Positions 1-7,377 of a stretch of DNA of 42,346 nucleotides are shown here, piece after piece (position 1 is the stretch's first letter; every line of letters starts with the position of its first letter). The notes beneath the pieces were generated by a model that saw only the letters and a list, made by a program, of their open reading frames with translations, was not told where the DNA came from and did not search any database. The position numbers and the translations under genes are program-made. The stretch covers positions 1-42,346 of the forward strand of contig PKUA01000014.1 in the NCBI GenBank assembly GCA_002868905.1, in the 5' to 3' direction. Source of the stretch: Desulfuromonas sp. GTDB lineage: Bacteria; Desulfobacterota; Desulfuromonadia; Desulfuromonadales; Geothermobacteraceae.

Positions 1-2662
1 GATAAAGGCGCGGACCATTGATGACCACCTCGGCCCAGCCGTCCTGATTGGTCATGGTCTTCGGACTTTGGGTGCGCAGGTTGGTGACCAGGTCGGTCGG
101 AAGCTCGACCACCTCGTCCCCCACCTGGACCAAGCGGAAAAACTGGGCCGTCTGCATCACCCGGACTTCCTTGCCGGCATACGGCCTGCCGTCGGCCAGG
201 ACCTGGAACCGCAGCGTTCCCGACCGCCCATTGGCGTAGATACGTCGGTCGGAGCCTGGATCCTCCGTGAAAACCTCGACTTGGCTGATCTTCTGCCTGA
301 GGATCAAATCACGTTCCAACTCGAACCTCTCGGCGCCACCGACATAGGCATCTACATGGTAGCGACCCTTATCATCGCTCTCAACCAACACTCCGAACCC
401 GGGGAGAGAAACCCTGGCGCCGGCAATTTTATTTCCCCCACTGTCCTTAACGATGCCGTGCATCACAATATTTGACGGAGACAATGTTCCCGTGGAGAGC
501 TCGTCGGTCAAAGGCTCGAACCCTTCTGCTTCGACTTTCACCTGGAAATCAACCGGGCCATCGTACTCCGGGTCTGTTTGGCAATCCCCCCCGTACATGG
601 CGTCATAGTCGACCTGCATACCGCTGTCGGTAAAGCTGAAAGAATACTTCTGCGGACAGACACCTAGAGTGAAATTTTCTTCACACACATAGACGCTCTT
701 GCCTCGCTTGCTTTTTCTGGATGGGCTCTTACATTTTCCCCGGGCCGCCTCTCGCGTCGGGAATTCCGCAACGACCCTTTTCCCGGTATAGATAAGCGAT
801 GAATGAGGCCCTTCCCGGCTGTTGATCGGACCGCTCAATCGGCCAAAGTCCCTGCGATTCGGATCAATCAGGTTGACGGAAACGCCCATCGGACTCCCTT
901 CCCCCTCGAACCCCATAATCACAGGATAGCTATCCAAGCTCTTCTGCAGGTTCCTTAAACATTCCTCGTCAAAAACACGTTCCTGAACTGGAATCCTGAT
1001 TTCCCGGGTTCTGCCGTCCCTGGTCTTCACAATTTGCGGCTCCCCCTCACTTACGGTGACGAGGTCACTGCAACTCAATCCGATATTAGGGGGAATTTCG
1101 CGATAAGAATAGGGGAATGGCCCATAACCATTGACTCTGATGGTGCACTTCTTTGTCTCCAACGAGCGGTATACCTTTTTTAGCTCTTCATATGGATCAG
1201 GGAAAATCTCCTCCGGATCAAATTTGTAGGTTTTGGTTTCTCGATCATAAACAACCGAGAAACTGGAAGTACCACTGGCAGAAGTAGTCCCCTGTGCGGT
1301 AGGTGGCGGTTCTCGAAGGGCTTTCTTGCAATCCTCGTTGTAATATCGGCAGTTCCCGAGAAGATTATCACCACAACTGGGATCAGGCTCTTCTCTAAAA
1401 CATTGAGGATAAAAACCTTTCAAAACACCTTGCACGTGCTTGGCGTAGGCTTCTTCCGCGGCGATCTCCGTCATGAAATCGACTTGGCAATCGACAGAGA
1501 TACTGTTGCCCCCCCCTTCGTTCAGGGGGATTCTCATAAGGGTTGGGATTTGCCACCGCGTTCCCTGGATAGTATGACCTTTAAATCGATATGCGGGATA
1601 GTAGGGGTCGTCAATTGGGGATAAGCCGAGTTCGCTGTCGATAGAAAACAGCCCCGGCGCCGCCTCGCCTTTTCCACCCTTCCAGCCCACGGCCACTTCG
1701 GCCTGACCCTTGTCATCGAGCAAGAGCTTCATGCTGCCAACCCGACTTCCATTTTCTCCCAATGAAACCCTTTTGACCCAACTCTTTTTACTCTTGCCAT
1801 CATAGGATGCGAGAAAAAAGTAATCCGGGCCGTCTTTCTTAGGTTTTTTTTTGAAATACCAGTAATACAGGTCTGTTGTCATGTTATGGATCGGGGCCTT
1901 GAGCCGAGCGGTTGGAACTCTCGGTTTCAGGGACAACGTCCGATAGGAAAGCCGGCCCACGCTGTTACCGGACCTCTCCGAAAAAACATCCAAAACAGGC
2001 AAGAGACCCTCGCCGATAATGGCATAAGCCTTCATCCGAGAAGATTCTTTGATTGGCAGCAAACCTTCATCATCGGCCGTCAGCTCGATGCTGGAACCGG
2101 AGTTCAAATCAATCATCTTTATCGCCTGCTGCGGTTCCGTTTTGATCAGGTAATTGAACGGTGCTATGACCCTTTCCGGCAGGTCGACATCAAGCCCGCC
2201 ACTATCGTCGGGAGTGGCATGGAATTCAACCACATCCATCCCCATCAAGCGAAGGGCATATCGTCCAGGGTAGGGAATTGTCAGGAAGAAGACACCATCC
2301 CTGAACTCACCGAGGTCACTGAACTTCCTCCCATCAGCGGTGGGAAAGGCAGTGAGTTTGGTGTAGGCGGGAGCAGGTGCGTTTTTCATCTTGAAAGGCT
2401 TGCCATTCTCCTGGAGGATTTCGATCTCCTTCCAGAAACCCGGTGGATATTCCAGCAGGTGTGCCTTGAGAACTTCCCCATCAGTCAGGAGGGGGGTCCC
2501 ATCCGGATAGGTGATCTTGCTATGCACCTTGACGGCCAGAGGCGGGACCTGGTGGTCGTTGATGTTGAGGGACCAACTCGGTTCCGGGAGCAGCATACTC
2601 AGAAAAACCAGGGCAAGGCTCCAGAAACAGGTGCTTTTGAAAATTCCGATTATCGTTTTCAT
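1..2662 (-). CDS. Large secreted protein with Ig-like/carboxypeptidase-regulatory-like domains (3' end outside window)
   Basis: The minus strand stays open from an ATG at 2662 to the left window edge, 887 codons without a stop, so the gene is complete at its 5' end and cut at its 3' end. Residues 1-31 form a signal peptide (MKTIIGIFK, then a hydrophobic core ending near PSWS). The middle part has a Cys cluster (CFREEPDPSCGDNLLGNC). Near the window edge there is a carboxypeptidase-regulatory-like beta-sandwich (GIVKDSGGNKIAGARVSLPG, then DDKGRYHVDAYV), followed by a stretch resembling a bacterial Ig-like repeat (TNQDGWAEVVING). These domains are typical of exported or surface-exposed proteins. 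I do not recognise a specific family and no enzymatic motif is visible. The start follows a purine-rich GGAAGAAGA. The gene has its own promoter and a riboswitch-terminator leader (2748-2962), so expression is probably second-messenger controlled. Overlapping plus-strand reading frames lack any family resemblance and were rejected. Confidence 0.85.
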   Translation of the reverse strand, partial: MKTIIGIFKSTCFWSLALVFLSMLLPEPSWSLNINDHQVPPLAVKVHSKITYPDGTPLLTDGEVLKAHLLEYPPGFWKEIEILQENGKPFKMKNAPAPAYTKLTAFPTADGRKFSDLGEFRDGVFFLTIPYPGRYALRLMGMDVVEFHATPDDSGGLDVDLPERVIAPFNYLIKTEPQQAIKMIDLNSGSSIELTADDEGLLPIKESSRMKAYAIIGEGLLPVLDVFSERSGNSVGRLSYRTLSLKPRVPTARLKAPIHNMTTDLYYWYFKKKPKKDGPDYFFLASYDGKSKKSWVKRVSLGENGSRVGSMKLLLDDKGQAEVAVGWKGGKGEAAPGLFSIDSELGLSPIDDPYYPAYRFKGHTIQGTRWQIPTLMRIPLNEGGGNSISVDCQVDFMTEIAAEEAYAKHVQGVLKGFYPQCFREEPDPSCGDNLLGNCRYYNEDCKKALREPPPTAQGTTSASGTSSFSVVYDRETKTYKFDPEEIFPDPYEELKKVYRSLETKKCTIRVNGYGPFPYSYREIPPNIGLSCSDLVTVSEGEPQIVKTRDGRTREIRIPVQERVFDEECLRNLQKSLDSYPVIMGFEGEGSPMGVSVNLIDPNRRDFGRLSGPINSREGPHSSLIYTGKRVVAEFPTREAARGKCKSPSRKSKRGKSVYVCEENFTLGVCPQKYSFSFTDSGMQVDYDAMYGGDCQTDPEYDGPVDFQVKVEAEGFEPLTDELSTGTLSPSNIVMHGIVKDSGGNKIAGARVSLPGFGVLVESDDKGRYHVDAYVGGAERFELERDLILRQKISQVEVFTEDPGSDRRIYANGRSGTLRFQVLADGRPYAGKEVRVMQTAQFFRLVQVGDEVVELPTDLVTNLRTQSPKTMTNQDGWAEVVINGPRLY

Positions 2663-2747
2663 CGTTCCGTCTTCTTCCGGGGGAAAAACGTACACATAAA
2701 CCTAAACATCCTTCGAGTGAAAATATTTCACATCGTCCTCAAAACAC

Positions 2748-2787
2748 AAAACCCCGCCCTTCACTCGTTGAGCGAAAGTGGGGTTTT
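2748..2787 (-). terminator. Intrinsic terminator in the riboswitch leader
   Basis: AAAACCCC (2780-2787 read on the minus strand) pairs with GGGGTTTT (2748-2755), with an inner CTC/GAG helix. On the minus strand it is followed by TTTTGTGTTTT. It lies between the aptamer and the ATG at 2662, so it is the likely expression platform. It could also stop read-through from the upstream operon. Confidence 0.8.
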
Positions 2788-2820
2788 CTCGAGACATCCA
2801 CAAGGCTAACACCATGCATT

Positions 2821-2920
2821 CCCCTCTTCGGTGGCGCGGCTGCCCTCACGATCATGGATCAGTTGGGCCCTTTGGCTCTGCGTCACCGGGTTACCCCGGC
2901 TTTGCTCTTATCGGAGGGCA
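2821..2920 (-). ncRNA. GEMM-I class cyclic-dinucleotide riboswitch, Ib (cGAMP)-like
   Basis: Read on the minus strand the segment contains the GEMM core in order: AAGAGCAAA, a five-pair helix CCGGG-GTAA-CCCGG capped by a GNRA tetraloop, TGACGCAGAGCC, a variable helix, and GGGCAGCCGCGCCACC. The outer helix is closed by CCCTC (2914-2918) with GAGGG (about 2822-2826). The known class controls transcription or translation in response to c-di-GMP (Ia) or 3',3'-cGAMP (Ib). Aligned by hand to the Vc2 aptamer, where AGGGCAAAC carries the ligand-contacting G20, this RNA reads AGAGCAAAG, so the equivalent base is A, the change associated with cGAMP-responsive GEMM-Ib. It sits just after a promoter and before a terminator and the secreted-protein gene. 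Confidence 0.88.
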
Positions 2921-2933
2921 AACTTAGACCCTA

Positions 2934-2962
2934 TTCATAATATTTCAGGGGGGAGGTGTCAA
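2934..2962 (-). promoter_or_regulatory. Sigma-70-type promoter of the riboswitch leader
   Basis: TTGACA (2957-2962, perfect -35) and TATGAA (2934-2939) on the minus strand are separated by 17 bases. The predicted start lies a few bases before the aptamer. The promoter is downstream of the methyltransferase stop codon at 2987, which makes the secreted protein a separate transcription unit. Confidence 0.7.
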
Positions 2963-2986
2963 CCGTGCAGAGAACCGGCAACCGTT

Positions 2987-4282
2987 TCAGACATTGAACA
3001 AACGGCCCGGCTTAAACTTGAATAAGGGTAAAATCCTGCCGAGCCACCGGAAAACGCTCCGTTGCTCCATCGCCTCGGCGTAAGCGACATAGTCCGGGTC
3101 GAAGGAGAGGTGCCGTTCCTCGGTCCTGGCCCGCAGCAGGTAGATAACATTGACGCCCAGCAGCATCAGGGACTGGAGAACGGCGTCACCAAGCGAGGCA
3201 TCGACCATGAACGGCATGGAGATCAACCACCAGGCGAGGTTCTTACCGACATAGGCGGGATGCTTGCAGAAACGGTACGGGCCGTTGGTGATGATGCCAC
3301 GGTGGGTCAGGTTGGAAAACCGCATACCGAACGGGATGGTCGCCCAGACGTAGATGCCGAGCAGCACGAGGATGGCGCAGCCCCAGACCGGGTAAAGACC
3401 GGTTCCCGCCAGCCATTCCTGCCAGTCCGGACCCGACTTGTAGTTGAGATAGGTGCTGCTGGCGACGCCCCAGAACGGCTGGTAGCAATGCAGGGCGACG
3501 AACCAGCCGAGCACGGTCGGCTCGGCCGAGCGGATGTGGGTATCGAAAAACCTTATGGTCAGCAGGTAGCCGCAGGTGACGAAGAGCAGGTCGACCGTGA
3601 AGAGCAGCAATTCCGCCAGGTTGAAAAAACGGGTGAAATCCCCGGAGAACGCCGCCGCATAATCGGCTCCGCTCATGGAGAGCAGCATGTTGAAATTGTT
3701 GGTCAGGCCGTTATACATCAGCGGCAGGAAAAACGCCTTGATCAGCCAGCCGCGCAGGTGGTTGCGTAACACCGGGTAATCGACCCGGCCAAAACGGCCG
3801 GTAAAAAAGAGGCCGGCCTGGTAATACCCGTCCTCCGGATCTCCCATGTAATTGTCGAGAATCACCATGTAGGGAAGGGAGAACAGGAAAAACCACGGCA
3901 GCAGATCGCCGAGAAACAGGAAGTAATTCAGAAACCCGGTCGTATCATAGAACGGCAGGAGCCAATAATACCCTACGAACAGCAGGATGGTCATGCAGAG
4001 ACCGACCAACTTCAGCAGGACGCGGTGCGGACAGATGCTGAAACGGCGATCGAACAACAGGTCGGTCGAAGGGTTCCGGTAGGTTTTCAGAAGGGCGGTT
4101 TCGAGCAGGAAGATCGGCACACAGGTCGATAGCAGTAACAGGTAGCCGGCCACCTGCAGGGCTCCTCTGTCCTGGCATGGATGCAGCAGCCAGAGAACGG
4201 CGAGAAAACAGGCCACACCGGCCAGATTGATCGGCATCCTGGTCGGAGATTGCGGCAAAGAGAATCCGGCTTTTTCAGTCAT
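2987..4282 (-). CDS. Multi-spanning membrane protein with ICMT/PEMT-type methyltransferase C-terminus
   Basis: The protein has 431 residues and about ten hydrophobic segments. Its last third carries the signature of the isoprenylcysteine/phospholipid methyltransferase superfamily: a HRGIITNGPYRFCKHPAYVG stretch near residue 330, followed by a late RARTEERHLSFDPDYVAY segment. In this superfamily these form the SAM-binding site of an integral membrane methyltransferase. The substrate cannot be told from sequence; a lipid or quinone-like molecule is the general expectation. The protein is longer at the N-terminus than the roughly 200-residue single-domain members. It is the third gene after the kinase and regulator, 27 bases downstream of the regulator stop, so probably co-transcribed. 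The ribosome site is weak and a second in-frame ATG at residue 16 (MPINLAG) is possible. Confidence 0.75.
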   Translation of the reverse strand: MTEKAGFSLPQSPTRMPINLAGVACFLAVLWLLHPCQDRGALQVAGYLLLLSTCVPIFLLETALLKTYRNPSTDLLFDRRFSICPHRVLLKLVGLCMTILLFVGYYWLLPFYDTTGFLNYFLFLGDLLPWFFLFSLPYMVILDNYMGDPEDGYYQAGLFFTGRFGRVDYPVLRNHLRGWLIKAFFLPLMYNGLTNNFNMLLSMSGADYAAAFSGDFTRFFNLAELLLFTVDLLFVTCGYLLTIRFFDTHIRSAEPTVLGWFVALHCYQPFWGVASSTYLNYKSGPDWQEWLAGTGLYPVWGCAILVLLGIYVWATIPFGMRFSNLTHRGIITNGPYRFCKHPAYVGKNLAWWLISMPFMVDASLGDAVLQSLMLLGVNVIYLLRARTEERHLSFDPDYVAYAEAMEQRSVFRWLGRILPLFKFKPGRLFNV

Positions 4283-4309
4283 CCGGTCACATCATCCCGA
4301 AAAAATCGA

Positions 4310-4972
4310 TCATTGCAACTGCATGTCGTCGACCTCCACCAGGCCGGTCTGCAAGGCGTACTTCATGAGATCCACGTTACTTTTCAGGCCGAGCTTCTTA
4401 TGGATGCTGGTCCGGTATTTCTCGACGGTTTTCGGGCTGACGCACAGGAGATCTCCCATTTCATTGGTCGACTTGCCGTGAATCATCATCCTGAACACCT
4501 GCTTTTCACGACTGGAGAGCGCCTGGTAGCCGGCCTCCTTCGCCCTGTCGGTCGATGGCAGAGCATTTTCGTCCATGGACTCAAGCAACCTGCGACTGAA
4601 AAAACGGTCTCCGTGACAGACGGCACGCACCGCAGCGATCACGTCACCGCTCGCCCCCCCCTTGAGAACGTAGCCACTGGCCCCCGCCTGGATAGCTTCC
4701 TTGACGAAAGACTCCTTCTCGAACATGGAGAATATGATGAACCTGGTTTCCGGAAGACTCGGTTTGAGGATAGCGAGACACGCCAGACCGCCGAGTCGCG
4801 GCATGGCGAGGTCGACAATCACCACGTCCGGCCGCAGGTTCCGGGCCAATTCAACCGCCCGGTCCCCGTCATCCGCTTCAGCGACGATTTCGAGGTCGGG
4901 TTCGGTTTCCAGAAGTCTGCGCAACCCGGCCCGCACGATGTCATGGTCGTCGGCGATCAATATGCGAATCAT
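4310..4972 (-). CDS. NarL/FixJ-family response regulator
   Basis: The protein has 220 residues. The receiver domain (1-120) has the acidic pair DD at 8-9, the phospho-acceptor Asp54 in VIVDLAMP and a conserved Lys in YVLKGGAS. The LuxR-type helix-turn-helix (about 150-215) begins LSSREKQVFRMM and contains the recognition helix VSPKTVEKYRTSIHKKL. It is a DNA-binding transcription factor activated by phosphorylation. Its ATG overlaps the stop of the kinase gene (ATGA), so the two are translationally coupled and almost certainly partners. Targets are unknown; the divergent Tad operon next door is a plausible one (inference). Confidence 0.93.
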   Translation of the reverse strand: MIRILIADDHDIVRAGLRRLLETEPDLEIVAEADDGDRAVELARNLRPDVVIVDLAMPRLGGLACLAILKPSLPETRFIIFSMFEKESFVKEAIQAGASGYVLKGGASGDVIAAVRAVCHGDRFFSRRLLESMDENALPSTDRAKEAGYQALSSREKQVFRMMIHGKSTNEMGDLLCVSPKTVEKYRTSIHKKLGLKSNVDLMKYALQTGLVEVDDMQLQ

Positions 4973-5958
4973 GCCACTCCTCCCTGTCCTGCCGACAATG
5001 GAATGTTGACCTTGATCAATGTCCCCTTTCCCGGCTGACTGACAAGGCTGAAACTGCCACCCAAACCGGCAACCCGTTCGCGCATGCCGATGAGACCGAT
5101 CCCCAACTCGGAGGTGGAACGGTGAGACAGGGAATCGAGGTCAAACCCGTAACCATCATCCCGGATCAGAAGCCTGACCGCCCCCTTTCGGCAACCGAGG
5201 TCCACCTTGACATGGTTGGCCCGGGCATGCTTGGCAACGTTGGTCAGCCCCTCCTGGCAAATTCTGAACAAGGCGATCTCAAGCTCTCTCCCCAGTATAC
5301 CGGCAAGCTGTTCCGGTCGTGCATACCTCTCCTCGACCCGGATATCGGGAAACCGGGTGCGAAATTCACGGATCTCCCACTGAAAGGCCGGCACCAGCCC
5401 CATTTCATCGAGGATTTCGGGATGGAGAGTCGATGAAACCGCTCGTATCTGCTGGCTGAGCCGGGAGAGTAACTCCTCCATCTCCCCGAATCCATCCGCC
5501 TCTGCCCGGCAACGTTCCGGCAGGGAGCGGCGCAGGGTCTCCAGATTCAGCTGCAGTGCGGCGATGGTCTGCCCGCATTCGTCATGCAGGTCCTGGGCGA
5601 GGCGGGTCCGCTCTTCTTCCACAGACCTCAGCAGACGTCTGGAGAGATGTCGAATCTGCCCTTCGGCACGGCGCCGGTCATTGACGAACGGTCGAAACAG
5701 CAGCAGATAGGTCGGGAACAACAGCAACAGAGTCGTACCCGCATGCAACAAAGCCCCCCAGCCCGGAGTCAACGCGGGGTTCACACGATAAAAAAGCAGG
5801 GTCAACGCCTCGGCCATCACGATGGCAATCAACAGGATGACGCCCATTTCAGCGTACGAAATCTGCTTCGGATTATAGCGGCTCATCAACCGCTCCGGCT
5901 CGGCTCGTCGCTCCGCTCTGTGATTCAACTGTCGGACCCTTTCCATCAAAACTGGCAT
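4969..5958 (-). CDS. Sensor histidine kinase, HisKA_3 (NarX/DegS-like) type
   Basis: The product has 329 residues, starting at the ATG at 5958, which has AGGGGGA six bases upstream. Two membrane segments lie near residues 36-60 and 68-92 with only a short loop between them, so sensing is probably intramembrane or cytoplasmic. The HisKA_3 dimerisation helix carries the phospho-site His in AQDLHDECGQTIAALQ. The ATPase domain shows the N-box (EGLTNVAKHARANHVKV), the G1 box (DDGYGFD) and the G2 region (GMRERVAGLGGSF). This kinase class pairs with NarL-type regulators, which matches the overlapping next gene. A second start at MSRYNPKQ, 24 codons later, is also possible. Confidence 0.92.
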   Translation of the reverse strand: MPVLMERVRQLNHRAERRAEPERLMSRYNPKQISYAEMGVILLIAIVMAEALTLLFYRVNPALTPGWGALLHAGTTLLLLFPTYLLLFRPFVNDRRRAEGQIRHLSRRLLRSVEEERTRLAQDLHDECGQTIAALQLNLETLRRSLPERCRAEADGFGEMEELLSRLSQQIRAVSSTLHPEILDEMGLVPAFQWEIREFRTRFPDIRVEERYARPEQLAGILGRELEIALFRICQEGLTNVAKHARANHVKVDLGCRKGAVRLLIRDDGYGFDLDSLSHRSTSELGIGLIGMRERVAGLGGSFSLVSQPGKGTLIKVNIPLSAGQGGVA

Positions 5959-6361
5959 CAATGTCCCCCTGCTTCAAAATTATAAGACTAAATTTGTCAT
6001 TTTTTTCGTAGGTCAATGCACATTGGGGAGAACTCCCCATGGCAAACCGATTTAAACCTGTTAGAGATAATAATAACAGCTGGTCATCAATCGGCCAGAG
6101 AAGCCCGGGATCGAACAGATTTCGGGCAAAACACAAGAGGTTACGATGCTGATCGACATTTTAAATTCACTCGCTGTTATCGGAACTTTGCAAACCCTGA
6201 TCATCATGATCCCATCAGGGGAAAAGCGGATTCCGGCCCAGTGGGTCCCCATGTCTCTCTTGGCGCGGCACCGGGAGCAACTGGCATGGCAACCGGCCCG
6301 CGTTGCCGCAACACGTCGTCCCTCGCACGGGAGGCGTCAAACTCTCTCAAGGAGGTAAGTC
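5959..6361. promoter_or_regulatory. Divergent control region between the two-component operon and the Tad operon
   Basis: About 400 bases carry no convincing gene. Visible structures are an inverted repeat TGGGGAG-AA-CTCCCCA (6024-6039), a palindrome GATCAT-C-ATGATC (6199-6211) nested in a hairpin CCCTGAT/ATCAGGG (6195-6220), and small hairpins just upstream of the pilin such as GGCAAC/GTTGCC. A minus-strand TATAAT lies at 5979-5984 in front of the kinase, without a clear -35. I found no convincing sigma-54 promoter (GG-N10-GC) and no second GEMM core. The pilin ribosome site is AAGGAGGT. Confidence 0.5.
6024..6039. promoter_or_regulatory. Candidate operator palindrome
   Basis: Perfect 7-base arms TGGGGAG and CTCCCCA are separated by AA, about 65 bases upstream of the histidine kinase start and 325 bases upstream of flp. 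The symmetry suits a dimeric regulator, perhaps the NarL-type protein encoded next door. It does not match the E. coli NarL heptamer. Assignment is inference. Confidence 0.4.
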
Positions 6362-6586
6362 ATGCTCGCACTGCGGAAAAAGATTTTCGGGATTTTCAGG
6401 GATGAGGAAGGCGCTACGGCGGTTGAATATGGCGTCCTGATCGCGCTGATCATCGCTGCGGTGGTCATCATCATCGCCACCCTCGGACAACAGATCAAAG
6501 GCGGCTTCGACAAGGTCAGCAATGAACTGACCAACCAGGGCATTACCGCCAGCAGTAGCAGTAGCAGTAGCAGCACCGGTGGGTAA
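6362..6586 (+). CDS. flp: Flp-family type IVb pilin
   Basis: This 74-residue prepilin is the major subunit of the Tad/Flp pilus. A basic leader (MLALRKKIFGIFRDEEG) is followed by the Flp motif ATAVEYGVLIALIIAAVV, so cleavage by the TadV/CpaA prepilin peptidase is expected after Gly18, with Glu and Tyr of the motif at mature positions 5 and 6. The hydrophobic helix spans about residues 19-45. The C-terminus is unusual: eight consecutive serines (64-71) encoded by alternating AGC/AGT codons, then TGG. A strong AAGGAGGT ribosome site precedes the ATG. It is the first gene of the Tad operon and is separated from tadE by about 250 bases with a strong hairpin, which would allow pilin mRNA to exceed that of the assembly genes. 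Confidence 0.95.
   Translation: MLALRKKIFGIFRDEEGATAVEYGVLIALIIAAVVIIIATLGQQIKGGFDKVSNELTNQGITASSSSSSSSTGG
6551..6574 (+). repeat. Hexanucleotide microsatellite (AGCAGT)n inside flp
   Basis: Three AGCAGT units followed by AGCAGC form a 24-base tract coding for eight serines. Unit gain or loss would stay in frame and change only the length of the pilin tail. Confidence 0.85.
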
Positions 6587-6733
6587 AACCCGACCTGGCA
6601 GTGCCAGGCGGCAATGTTGTAACTGCAGCCACGATGCAATCTTGCTTGAGTACGCTAGAATGAAATCAAGGTGATATTTGGGGATTAACCATGAACCTGC
6701 TGCAGACGAGAAACAACCATCGAGGCAGTGACG

Positions 6734-6769
6734 AAACGGCGGCAATCAACGGTTTGATTGCCGCCGTTT
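6734..6769 (+). terminator. Strong hairpin between flp and tadE (terminator or attenuator)
   Basis: A perfect 16-base stem, AAACGGCGGCAATCAA (6734-6749) with its complement (6754-6769), closes a CGGT loop. The 3' arm ends in TTT followed by GCATT, so the U-tract is short; partial termination or mRNA 3'-end protection of the flp transcript is likely. A second small hairpin (CCTGGC/GCCAGG, 6594-6608) lies just after the flp stop. Confidence 0.65.
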
Positions 6770-6839
6770 GCATTCCTCCGGAAGAGAGCCCACCGGATCG
6801 ATCATCCCGGCGCATTTTACCAAAACCGGGAGGTGAGGC

Positions 6840-7328
6840 ATGAGACTGCGTTCCAGGTGCGGAGACCAGCAAGGGGCGGCCGTGGTCGAATTCGCCGTGC
6901 TGTTCCTGTTACTGATCATTTTCCTGTTCGGAATTTTTGAACTCGGTTTTGTCTGGGTTCAGTCCTTTTACGTCGCCAACGCCGCACGTGAGGGGGCCCG
7001 GGTTGCCGCCAAGCTCGACCCGGAAGAAGTCCCGGACCCGACCAACAACGTCCAGTCTGCCGTCAAGAGTTACCTCGGCGGTCTCTATACCAGCGACAGG
7101 ACCGATGACTGCTGCGCCTCGGGCGACTTCATCGGTGTGGTCATCAATAACGCGAAAACCCTGAGTGCCGGAACCACCACGGTCCCGGCCATCGAAGTGA
7201 CCGTCACGGTTCAGACGGCCGACATCTACGAGCCGATTCTCTGGGACCTGCTCAACCTGATCCCGGGGACCGACGTGACCGAAGTTCGACAAATTTCCGG
7301 GAGTGCCGTCTTCGCCAGGGATCCATAG
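6840..7328 (+). CDS. tadE: TadE-like pseudopilin
   Basis: The 162-residue protein has the TadE family N-terminus: a short basic lead, then QQGAAVVEFAVLFLLLIIFLFGIFELGFVWVQ, with the type IVb prepilin-like Glu after the hydrophobic start, and the family continuation ANAAREGARVAA. It is a minor membrane-anchored pseudopilin used in assembly of Flp pili, probably processed by a prepilin peptidase after GA or G. The extracytoplasmic domain has a Cys pair (DDCCASGD). A GGAGGTGA ribosome site lies right before the ATG. It is followed 49 bases later by a second TadE-like gene. Confidence 0.88.
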   Translation: MRLRSRCGDQQGAAVVEFAVLFLLLIIFLFGIFELGFVWVQSFYVANAAREGARVAAKLDPEEVPDPTNNVQSAVKSYLGGLYTSDRTDDCCASGDFIGVVINNAKTLSAGTTTVPAIEVTVTVQTADIYEPILWDLLNLIPGTDVTEVRQISGSAVFARDP

Positions 7329-7377
7329 GCGCAGAGAATCAGACGGACCCGGCACAGATATATAGAGAAGGCAATTC

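Noticed and set aside
1886-2809. Long plus-strand reading frame (307 codons) at the left side
   Set aside because: It lies opposite the 887-codon minus-strand secreted-protein gene, runs through the riboswitch terminator, and its translation has no signal, motif or recognisable family.
6195-6345. Possible second GEMM riboswitch or sigma-54 promoter before flp
   Set aside because: The segment has GCAAACC-like and GG/GC bits, but the GACGCAAAGCC core is missing and no GG-N10-GC spacing fits.
6016-6405. Possible small protein in the divergent region upstream of flp
   Set aside because: It overlaps the pilin start in another frame, has no ribosome site, and the region is better explained as regulatory.
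6690-6842. 50-codon plus-strand frame between flp and tadE that ends at the tadE ATG
   Set aside because: The strong hairpin lies inside it, there is no good ribosome site, and the peptide has no coherent features; more likely untranslated leader.
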